From: Verrucomicrobiales bacterium
Lineage (GTDB): Bacteria; Verrucomicrobiota; Verrucomicrobiia; Limisphaerales; UBA9464
NCBI GenBank assembly: GCA_003445095.1
Contig: DLVS01000407.1
Coordinates: 1-7,722 of the forward strand
Direction of reading: 5' to 3'
Length of the DNA: 7,722 bases
The translations under genes and the position numbers were made by a program. The notes beneath the pieces are model-generated. The model saw only the letters and a list, made by a program, of their open reading frames with translations, did not search any database and was not told the origin of the DNA. Positions 1 through 6,464 of this stretch are shown one piece after another (within the stretch, counting starts at the first letter, position 1; every line of letters starts with the position of its first letter).

Positions 1-13
1 GCTCTTCCGATCT
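1..13 (+). other. Illumina adapter remnant at contig end
   Basis: The first 13 bases, GCTCTTCCGATCT, are identical to the 3' end shared by the standard Illumina read 1 and read 2 adapters, immediately before the insert. A 13-base exact match placed exactly at the first base is very unlikely by chance. These bases are not biological, and the first codons read through them (Ala-Leu-Pro-Ile) should not be counted as protein. The contig was probably ended by an untrimmed read. Confidence 0.93.
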
Positions 14-1074
14 ATCTCAACGGTGAACGGGCGGTATTCGGTGAACCCAATCGGTTGGCAGTATTGTATCTCCGTCGCCGCGGACTGATGCCGATGGAGA
101 CCCTGTTCTCGCTGGAGCAGACCACGAATACCATTAGGGACACCGAATTAATGACTCGGCTCTATGCGCAAAGCTGGGCCGTCGCCCATTATTTGAAGTT
201 TGCGTTGCCACCGGAAACAGCCCCCCAGTTTGAGCAATTTCGCACCGCGATTGCCCAAGGAGTTCCGACGACGGAGGCGCTAAAGAAGCAGTTGAACTTG
301 ACCTCAGAGCAGCTCAAAAAGGCGATCAGCTCCCATATTAATAGTGGTAATTATCGTACCCAGCGAGTGGCGCTGCCGCCGTCGGTGAGGAATATGTCGC
401 CGCCGCGTGAGCGCCCGGTCGCCCCGGGCGAAGCGGAGGCGTGGCTCGGAGACTGGGCGCTCGAAAGCGAAGAGCTAGAGGCCGCCACCCGCCGTTACGA
501 AGCCAGCCTCCGGGAGGCGCCCGACAACTTCTTTGGTCTGCTGGGGGAAGGGCGAGTGTTGACCGCGCAGAAACAGTACGCCGCCGCACTCGTTCGCCTT
601 CGGCAAGCCGCCCAACAGAATCCTCAATCGGGCTGGGCCCAGCTATTCCTAGGCAGCTGTTTGCTCGATGCCACTGCGTCGGAGCCGCGCAGCGTTTCGG
701 AAAACGTCATGCGTCTGGACGAAGCGATCCAAACATTGAAACGCGCCACCGAGCTGATGCCTGAATACCCGCCTGCTTACGTTCAACTGGCCCGGGCCTA
801 CGGTGCCACGCGATCGCGTCTCCGCGAAGCGATTGAAGCGGTCACGAAGGCGAGAGATCTCGAGCCGGCGGCGCTCAATACCTACTTGATGTCCGCGGCG
901 ATCCTCGCTGAAAACGGCCAAGCACAGCGCGCGCTCGAGACGCTTGATACCCTTGCGCGGACGGTTCCCAGCCAGTCGGCCGTCAAGGCCGCCAGAGCGT
1001 TAGCCGAGGTCATCCGGAGTCGCGGCTCGCCCAAACTTTTGGATGCGCTTTACAATCTGCAGCCGAAGCTGTAA
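14..1074 (+). CDS. TPR protein with C-terminal part of a peptidase-MA/DUF1570-like domain (5' truncated)
   Basis: The frame is open to the left edge, so the TTG at 55 is almost certainly an internal leucine and the true start is missing. Residues are numbered from that TTG. Residues about 1-100 (FGEPNR just before, then 'PMETLFSL', then 'LYAQSWAVAHYLKF' at 36-49) resemble the C-terminal helices of the peptidase-MA/DUF1570-like gluzincin fold. There, a 'YAxSWAxxHYL' helix follows the zinc-binding HExxH, which would lie off the contig, so proteolytic activity cannot be judged. After a Pro-rich linker (107-125) come TPR-like helical pairs at about 126-158, 159-191, 192-236 (with an insertion around 205-220), 237-270 and 273-306. 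TPRs mediate protein-protein contacts. The stop is TAA at 1072-1074. The next gene converges on it 23 bp away. TPR content is confident; the peptidase assignment is moderate. Confidence 0.8.
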
Positions 1075-1079
1075 GGCGC
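1045..1079. terminator. Imperfect 10-bp inverted repeat across the stop codon, between convergent genes
   Basis: Bases 1045-1054 (GCGCTTTACA) can pair with 1070-1079 (TGTAAGGCGC), giving nine Watson-Crick pairs and one G-T pair around a 15-base loop. Inside the loop a smaller CAGC-CGAA-GCTG hairpin competes; read on the - strand it is a C(UUCG)G tetraloop. The element covers the last codons and stop of the TPR gene and lies 19 bp past the stop of the convergent dehydrogenase gene. That is a natural place for a shared bidirectional terminator. Neither strand has a T-run after the stem, so it is not a canonical intrinsic terminator, and part of it is constrained by coding sequence. Confidence 0.35.
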
Positions 1080-1097
1080 TCCAAGCCAGGACTGTTC

Positions 1098-2231
1098 CTA
1101 TCTGTCCAGAGGCGTGTCTTCGTCGGCGAACAAGCCGTGCGCCTGGCAGAGCCTTTCGTATTCGTCCCAGTCATTGGAGCGAGCGACCGCGAACTCAACA
1201 CCGCAATTTAAAGCTGAGCGGTGGGCGGCTTCCACTACGACCTGAGCCTGGAGCACGTCGGTCTGCGTTACCGCGAAGTCCTTCTTCTCCCACACCGCCT
1301 CTCGGAATCGAGAGTGAGCAAGCTCGTAGGCCCGCTGGAAGCGGGGCTGAAACTCTGCGCAATGCTTCGGGCTTTCTGTCATCGGGAAAGTTTTCGACCG
1401 TGGGTGCAGCGTTCCTTGGTCGGTCCAAAGCTCGACGTGGATTGGGCCGGGGTAACCACAGAACCGTCCGACGTGCAGGGTGCCCTTCGTGCCAATGATG
1501 TAGGTTTCGTTGTTGTAGCCAGAAGAGTGCGTCCGGCTCAGGTCCAGGCGGCCGATCGTTCCGGTCGGGGTCGTGAATCCCACGTGGGCCGTGTCACCAC
1601 CTTCGTCGATGGGGCTGCGATAACCTTTTGCACGAAACATTCTAGCCCAGACCGCGCTCGGAAACTCGCCCGTCAACCAGATTACTTCGTCCGCCACGTG
1701 AATGCCCATGTCAATGATCAAACCGCGGCTCGAGTAGGTCGCTGGGGGCGGGTGCTGATCCCTTAGGATTGAGCGGATCTCGCGGATCTCTCCCACGTGC
1801 TGTTCGTCTAGCAATTGCTTCGCGTAGCACAGCGCTTCATCGAACCTCCGCTGCAGGCCGATCTGCAGCCGGTTCTTTTCGGTCCCGATGGCTTTGATGA
1901 ACGAAAAGCCTTCCCGGAGGTCTGCGGTCAGTGGTTTCTCCAAGTAGACCGGGATGCCGGCGCGTACAAATGGCTCCGCATCGCGGGCATGATTTTTTGT
2001 GTGAGAAGAGATGACCACGGCGTCGAGGAGGCCGCTCCGCGCCATTGAGGTTGGTTCAGAAAATGTGACGGCACTTGGAATTCCAAGCCGGTCAACCGCG
2101 TTCGCGAGGGCTGCCGGATGTTCATCCCCGAGGGCGACCAGCCGCTGCCCTTGCGCCAACAGGATCTCGCCATGCACGCAACCGCAACGGCCGACACCGA
2201 ACAGTCCATAGTGGAGCGCAACGTCACTCAT
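1098..2231 (-). CDS. Gfo/Idh/MocA-family NAD(P)-dependent oxidoreductase (sugar or inositol dehydrogenase-like)
   Basis: Predicted cytoplasmic dehydrogenase of 377 residues, a usual family length. An N-terminal Rossmann domain (about 5-120) begins with beta-strand 1 and the glycine motif GLFGVGRCG (G12, G14, G17). The family's EKP motif is at 98-100, followed by QIGLQRRFD at 123-131. The C-terminal alpha/beta substrate domain contains IIDMGIHVADE at 172-182. K99, D174 and H178 match in spacing the Lys97-Asp172-His176 catalytic set of Bacillus subtilis inositol dehydrogenase, so the enzyme looks active. The substrate cannot be told from sequence; family members oxidise or reduce inositols, sugars, amino sugars or related polyols. 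The start chosen is the ATG at 2231. A TTG five codons upstream (2246) is possible but less likely. No Shine-Dalgarno sequence precedes the ATG. It lies 215 bp downstream of the large secreted-protein gene on the same strand and converges on the TPR gene. Confidence 0.93.
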   Translation of the reverse strand: MSDVALHYGLFGVGRCGCVHGEILLAQGQRLVALGDEHPAALANAVDRLGIPSAVTFSEPTSMARSGLLDAVVISSHTKNHARDAEPFVRAGIPVYLEKPLTADLREGFSFIKAIGTEKNRLQIGLQRRFDEALCYAKQLLDEQHVGEIREIRSILRDQHPPPATYSSRGLIIDMGIHVADEVIWLTGEFPSAVWARMFRAKGYRSPIDEGGDTAHVGFTTPTGTIGRLDLSRTHSSGYNNETYIIGTKGTLHVGRFCGYPGPIHVELWTDQGTLHPRSKTFPMTESPKHCAEFQPRFQRAYELAHSRFREAVWEKKDFAVTQTDVLQAQVVVEAAHRSALNCGVEFAVARSNDWDEYERLCQAHGLFADEDTPLDR

Positions 2232-2315
2232 GAAAAAGTGAGGCAATACACGCTCGAGGTCGGATATGTGTCACAGGCTCAGTGGCGAGCATTGTCGGGG
2301 CGAAGTCGTGCAGGC

Positions 2316-2346
2316 GGCAACCAATCTACCATTCGTGGTTGGTGCC
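2316..2346. other. Imperfect hairpin in the gap between the mosaic-protein gene and the dehydrogenase gene
   Basis: Three short arms pair in register: GGC 2316-2318 with GCC 2344-2346, ACCA 2320-2323 with TGGT 2340-2343, and ACCA 2328-2331 with TGGT 2336-2339, around a TTCG loop. A one-base and a four-base bulge lie on one side. It lies about 100 bp after the stop of the upstream - strand gene and about 85 bp before the dehydrogenase ATG. No T-run follows it on the - strand, so a role as terminator, leader structure or protein-binding site is open. The rest of 2232-2446 shows only a weak 5-bp inverted repeat (2408-2423) and an A/T homopolymer of six at about 2365-2370. Confidence 0.3.
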
Positions 2347-2446
2347 AGGCGAGGAGGAGAAGACTTTTTTGATGCGGGCGCGATCGAGCGGCGGAGGCAT
2401 CGTCACTGTCCTGGCGTAAGGACGCTTGTCGGCATGCCACGGCCGG

Positions 2447-5400
2447 TCACTCAAACGCTCCGGCGCTCCAGGGCCCGGTGGCCGGCCTCGGATTGCCGTC
2501 GTAGTCGTCGGTGAAATACTGTGAGAAGTTGGGAGCCATCCGTTTGGCCGGACTAGTCGCTTGCAGATGCAGGTCCTTCTTTGAAGGAAGTCCTGACGTG
2601 TTAACGAACCGGGGGTCGGCGTAGGCGCCACTCAGTTCGTAGCCGCTTTGTCGAACGCTCGGCGACGTGGACAGATGGACGTACGATGGGAGTTTTGCGA
2701 TGTAATAGATGGCTTCCTTAAGGCTGGGATTCCAATAGAGGTTCTTGTCTAAGGTATTGAACGGAATGCCCGACTCGCGATTGACCATCACATAGGTCGC
2801 GGTTGTGGTCGCCCGGTGGAATATGTTTCCACTAACATGGACTTGCTGCCTCGACGTTTGGGTCTCAGTTGCCCTCGCTACGGTTGCACCGTTGTAGAAC
2901 GTATTATTCAGAATACGGACCTCTTGCATCGGGCTACCGGTAGGAACAGAACCGCCGACCAAAATGACCCGGGAGTTTTTGTCCTGAATAAATACGTTGT
3001 TATAAATGAGCGCAGAGGGTCCTTGGCTGACGTAGATTGAGGCGGTGCCACCTTCGGCGGCTCCGGGAGCATCCTCATAAAAAAGGCAGCGATAGATTCT
3101 GATATTCTGCCAAGTAGAAGCCAACGCCGCGGTCCGCAGAAATATGCCGTCGGAGTGCGGATTGTCGCCGCCACCGAGCCAGCGGCCGTTATCATACATG
3201 TGGTAGTCCCGAAACGTACAGTTACGAATGGTGAGGTCGGTGAAGGTAGCGCCGGCCTTGCGGGTCCCTACGTCGATTCCCCAAACAAAGTGGTTGTGAA
3301 GATCGCATCCTTCGATCACCACGTCTTTGATGGCCGTGGTCGCTTTGATGCTAATCGGGACTCGGGTCTTGCCGATGTCGCAATTCTTGATCACGACGCC
3401 TTCGCAGTTTTCAATTTGAATGCCCATGCCCGTTATTGAGTTAGGTCCCGAGAATGGCTGCTGATTCCTCCACTGTCCGCACCGGTGGATGCGGAGGTTT
3501 TCCAGGCGGAGCCCGACGTTCCCCCCTAACGCGAAGGCAATCCCAGTACCCCCTAGCGGGTCCGTGATTTCGCCAGTCTGAAGCGTCTGCGAAAGGATGG
3601 GATCGGTGTCAGAGTAACCGCCTACGTTTGTGATTTCGAATCCTTGGATCGTGATGTAGCGAACGTTGGCATTCCCTTTAATCGCCGGAACGCCAGCGCC
3701 GACGTATTGTGCGTCCAGCACCGCGCGGCCGATTCCCCACGTCCCGTCGTGATTTCCATCATAAACAATCGGGTCTCCAACGGCGCCACTGCGCGCGCAA
3801 ACGAATTTACCCAAATACGTGACTCCACCCTTGAATCGGATCGTGTCGCCCTGTCGAAGTGTCGTGGTGGCGGGAACGCCGGTCGCCGTCACATCGCCGG
3901 GAACGTGTTTCCACGCCGTCGCAATGGTGCGGCCATTGGCTGAATCTGATCCGGCCGCGTAGTCCACGAAATACGTTTTGCCAGTGCCACGGCCTAACAC
4001 ACCGACCGGGGTGTATTGTAACGTAAATCCAAAGGTGCTCTGCGCTGAGACCGCTCGGGTGAGGTTCTCGGAGCCGGCCTGGTTCGCGTCCGCGCTGGCC
4101 GAGGCCAGAATTTGGTATGTTCCCGCATTCAATGGGACCGTCAGCGAAAAGTTTTCATCTCCCGACGCCGTTTCGGAAATCACGGTAGAACTGGTGGTGT
4201 CCAAGAGCCGCACCTCGTTCGCAACGAGAGGCACTGATGCTTCCTCACTGACGGAAAGCTGAGTCGCGACTGAGCCAGCGAATACTACCGTGCCCGGATC
4301 CGGTAATGAGAATGTGAACGCGAAGTCCGAACGGGCACCGGCGGATGCCGAAGCGACCGGATCAAGAGGTAGTGCCAGTGCGAGACTCGCCTGGCCGGAG
4401 GCGCTGATCAGACGGCCGCCAATGGTGGAGTTCTGGAGGCCGATTCCTCGACTTGTCGCTGGACCGGTCGGTAGGGGAACGAAAACGGACGAGTCCGCGT
4501 TTCCTAAGAAAGGCCCAAAATCGAGAGCTCCATCCGCCTGCACGGCCTCGCTTCCCTCGAGCGGACCCAGAGCGACTGCCGCTGAATCGACGGTGCGAAG
4601 TTGTGAGATTGGCAAAATCTCGTCCGGCACGATGACGGGCGACGTCGGATCCGCAACGGTCACGCTGGTGGTGGCGGTGCAGCCGTTGGCATCCGTCACC
4701 AGAAAATTGTAAGTACCCGCAGTGACGGTTGAGATCCCCGTGCCATTGTACGGAGCCGTCCCGCCGGCGGCGCTGATTGTCACCGTGGAACTGCCGCCCG
4801 CGGTCAGGATGGGCGTCGCAGTCGAGCCCGCCACGAGTGCGGGGGGCTCCGTGATCGTTACCGTTGTTGTGGCAGTGCAGCCGTTGGCATCGGTCACCCT
4901 GAAGGTGTAGGTACCCGCGCCTAACGTTGAGGTCCCTGTGCCGCTGTACGGGGCCGTGCCGCCGGCGGCACTTACGATCACGGTTGAACTGTCGCCCTGG
5001 CATCGAATCGTAGTGGCGCTGGCGCTCGCCACGAGCGCGGGGGGCTCCGTGATGGTCACCGTCGTCGAGGCCGTGCAGCCGTTAGCGTCGGTGACCGTTA
5101 CCGAGTAAGTCCCAGGGGAAAGCTCCGATAAGTCTTCGGTGGTCGCGCCGTTGCTCCAGAGGTAGGCATAGGGCTCGGCGCCCGCAGACACAATGAGATC
5201 GATAGAGCCATCGCTGGCGCCACGACAAGTGACGTTGACGTGGGATTCGCCCAATGACAGCGGCGAGAGGACGGTGACGGTGGCAGAGAGCAAATAAGTC
5301 GCGCTTGGGCTTGCCGAATCTCCGAGCCCCGAGTCGTTCGCGTAGGCGATGAAATACGCGTTATATGTCCCGCATTGAGTTGGAGCGGTAATGGTCAATG

Positions 5401-5992
5401 TCTCCGAAAAAGCCCCCACGCCGCTGTGACCTCCGTGGTCAACGACCGTGACGGTTCCGGGCGGAGTCGTCGCAATCCTCCATCCCGTGGACTCCCAAAT
5501 CGCTGCTGCCCAGCCCGGACTTACATTCACTACCGCGGTGATGCTGGCTCCTGGGGATACCACTACGCTCGAGCCGCCATTGAGCGTTACGGAACCGATG
5601 GTCCAGTTGATGGTGAATGTCGACTCCGCATGCCGTGCGCTCGACACTCCGTCGGACGCCAGCACGAACATTCCGCCCACCGAGTTCGCCGGATCGACAA
5701 CCCAGGTGCTCGCCACTTGGCCCGAGGCATCCGCGACCACGTCCCACGTACCTCGTCCGCCCAGGGGGCCTTCAATTTTCAGCCGGACGGTTTCCCCCGG
5801 TTGCCAACCTTCGCCGGAAATGATGGCGCTATCGCCCGGGGTGTAATCGGTCCTGTCGGTAGTGAGCGTTGCGGCGATCCCTACGAAGGACGTAGCGAAC
5901 AGCAGAACCAGGCCCGACACGATGCTGTCCAGCCAGCGGGGAGGACAGGGAGCGAACAGCGACTTCGAGTTCCGGGAGCGGCGAAATTTCAT
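2447..5992 (-). CDS. Large secreted mosaic protein: SprB-type repeats plus right-handed parallel beta-helix (choice-of-anchor Q-like end)
   Basis: Complete 1181-residue protein. Residues 1-40 form a signal peptide: a basic, long n-region, a hydrophobic core at about 22-39 and probable cleavage after GIA-40. Residues 41-128 are an adhesin-type beta module ('TDRTDYTPGDSAIISGEGW'). Residues 129-242 are a second beta-rich module. Residues 243-450 are three SprB-like repeats, each with a VTDANGC motif (Cys 306, 372, 438). Residues 451-665 are an unassigned beta-rich module. From 672 ('TYFVDYAAGSD', 'TAWKHVPGD') a right-handed parallel beta-helix runs to about 1130, with recurring N-C-x-F/I rungs and an NPHSDGIF segment at 944-951. 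The end, 'DDYDGNPRP...GAFE', resembles a choice-of-anchor Q tail. The helix suggests binding or cleavage of extracellular polysaccharide, as in pectate-lyase-like proteins, but no catalytic set is identifiable. No type IX sorting domain or PEP-CTERM is visible. The ATG at 5992 is the only plausible start: an in-frame TGA lies upstream at 6044-6046. The sequence just before it (CTCCCCTC) is not a Shine-Dalgarno. Confidence 0.88.
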   Translation of the reverse strand: MKFRRSRNSKSLFAPCPPRWLDSIVSGLVLLFATSFVGIAATLTTDRTDYTPGDSAIISGEGWQPGETVRLKIEGPLGGRGTWDVVADASGQVASTWVVDPANSVGGMFVLASDGVSSARHAESTFTINWTIGSVTLNGGSSVVVSPGASITAVVNVSPGWAAAIWESTGWRIATTPPGTVTVVDHGGHSGVGAFSETLTITAPTQCGTYNAYFIAYANDSGLGDSASPSATYLLSATVTVLSPLSLGESHVNVTCRGASDGSIDLIVSAGAEPYAYLWSNGATTEDLSELSPGTYSVTVTDANGCTASTTVTITEPPALVASASATTIRCQGDSSTVIVSAAGGTAPYSGTGTSTLGAGTYTFRVTDANGCTATTTVTITEPPALVAGSTATPILTAGGSSTVTISAAGGTAPYNGTGISTVTAGTYNFLVTDANGCTATTSVTVADPTSPVIVPDEILPISQLRTVDSAAVALGPLEGSEAVQADGALDFGPFLGNADSSVFVPLPTGPATSRGIGLQNSTIGGRLISASGQASLALALPLDPVASASAGARSDFAFTFSLPDPGTVVFAGSVATQLSVSEEASVPLVANEVRLLDTTSSTVISETASGDENFSLTVPLNAGTYQILASASADANQAGSENLTRAVSAQSTFGFTLQYTPVGVLGRGTGKTYFVDYAAGSDSANGRTIATAWKHVPGDVTATGVPATTTLRQGDTIRFKGGVTYLGKFVCARSGAVGDPIVYDGNHDGTWGIGRAVLDAQYVGAGVPAIKGNANVRYITIQGFEITNVGGYSDTDPILSQTLQTGEITDPLGGTGIAFALGGNVGLRLENLRIHRCGQWRNQQPFSGPNSITGMGIQIENCEGVVIKNCDIGKTRVPISIKATTAIKDVVIEGCDLHNHFVWGIDVGTRKAGATFTDLTIRNCTFRDYHMYDNGRWLGGGDNPHSDGIFLRTAALASTWQNIRIYRCLFYEDAPGAAEGGTASIYVSQGPSALIYNNVFIQDKNSRVILVGGSVPTGSPMQEVRILNNTFYNGATVARATETQTSRQQVHVSGNIFHRATTTATYVMVNRESGIPFNTLDKNLYWNPSLKEAIYYIAKLPSYVHLSTSPSVRQSGYELSGAYADPRFVNTSGLPSKKDLHLQATSPAKRMAPNFSQYFTDDYDGNPRPATGPWSAGAFE
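4643..5266 (-). repeat. Three tandem SprB-type repeat units within the mosaic-protein gene
   Basis: Unit 1 spans residues 243-318 (bases 5039-5266). Unit 2 is 319-384 (4841-5038) and unit 3 is 385-450 (4643-4840). Units 2 and 3 share an exact 198-bp period, for example the identical 17-mer GTGCAGCCGTTGGCATC at 4677-4693 and 4875-4891. A 27-base stretch at the unit 1/2 junction (5027-5053) matches the unit 2/3 junction (4829-4855) at 26 positions. Unit 1 is the full-length form with the 'YLWSNGATTEDLSELSPGTY' segment; units 2 and 3 are about nine residues shorter there. Units 1 and 2 have an early cysteine (256, 331) that could pair with the late one (306, 372). Unit 3 has Thr 397 in place of the early cysteine. 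Confidence 0.85.
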
Positions 5993-6464
5993 GAGGGGAG
6001 AGGTGACGTTTGGAATTGGACGTTTGGTACTTGTACATCCCGGTCAGATCGCTCCCTCGTACTTGCTTCAACTGTGTGAAGTGCGCTAAAGGAGAAACGG
6101 TGGCCTTATCGACGCAATGCGACGACGCCAATAGACGGCGGGATAGTTTGTGTTTGGGCACAACTTTTTGTATTAAGCGATCATAAGTCCCAGGCGTCGA
6201 GGTTTTTCTTATCGATCGCAACTGTGAATTTATTTCGGGATGAGTTAGAGCTTGTCCGCTGATTCACCGTCGAAAACGCGGACGGTGGTTGAGCCGCTTG
6301 GTTGCTGAAGGCGGAGACGTTTCGTGTGGCCGCAGAGAAGGCCAGCACTCGAAGGCGCCATTTTGATGTTCCCTGGGCGAGCGGGTCGGCCGGGACTAAT
6401 TCTTGTACGCGTTGGTTTGCCGCGAGGGCGCGGAAATCTGCGCGAGGCGAGCTCTTTCCGTCGA
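5993..6464. other. 472-bp non-coding region upstream of the mosaic-protein gene
   Basis: No reading frame here looks real; the short frames crossing it have no recognisable domain or start signal, and several are extensions of frames antisense or out of frame to the flanking genes. On the - strand it holds the 3' flank of the propeller gene and then the leader of the mosaic-protein gene. A relatively A/T-rich patch lies at about 6141-6240, which is the most likely promoter zone, but no convincing -35/-10 pair was found. No strong intrinsic terminator for the propeller gene was found either; only short GC-rich self-complementary bits near 6421-6450 are present. Confidence 0.6.
6005..6027 (-). 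promoter_or_regulatory. Direct repeat in the leader of the mosaic-protein gene
   Basis: The 9-mer GACGTTTGG occurs at 6005-6013 and again at 6019-6027 (CCAAACGTC twice on the transcribed strand), with a 14-bp period. The pair lies 13-35 bp upstream of the ATG at 5992. Position and exactness would suit a regulator site or an RNA-binding leader element, but 14 bp is not a whole number of helical turns and chance is not excluded. Confidence 0.25.

Noticed and set aside
2231..2246. TTG at 2246 as start of the dehydrogenase gene
   Set aside because: It adds only five residues (MPHFF) before an ATG that places the first Rossmann strand at the usual distance from the N-terminus; neither has a ribosome binding site, so ATG is preferred.
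2350..2417. Short + strand frame (ATG at 2372, 15 codons) after an AGGAGG tract
   Set aside because: The tract is about 15 bases or more from the ATG, the peptide is tiny and low in complexity, and no + strand context supports it.
2326..2631. 101-codon frame on the - strand
   Set aside because: It overlaps the 3' end of the large secreted-protein gene out of frame, is Pro/Arg-rich, and shows no domain.
4643..5266. CRISPR-like periodic repeats
   Set aside because: The 198-bp period is in frame with a clear protein repeat; there are no short direct repeats with unique spacers and no cas genes.
6148..6169. TTGTG-TTTGGG-CACAA hairpin followed by five T on the + strand
   Set aside because: It is only a 5-bp A/T-rich stem, and there is no + strand gene upstream that it could terminate.
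6121..6180. Possible ECF-type promoter (AAAC ... CGTC spacing on the - strand) in the A/T-rich patch
   Set aside because: The spacing and -35 match are loose; such short motifs are expected by chance and nothing in the window identifies a cognate sigma factor.
5829..6221. 130-codon frame on the - strand covering the gap upstream of the mosaic-protein gene
   Set aside because: It runs out of frame into the secreted-protein gene, its C-terminal part is a shadow of that gene, and it has no recognisable domain.
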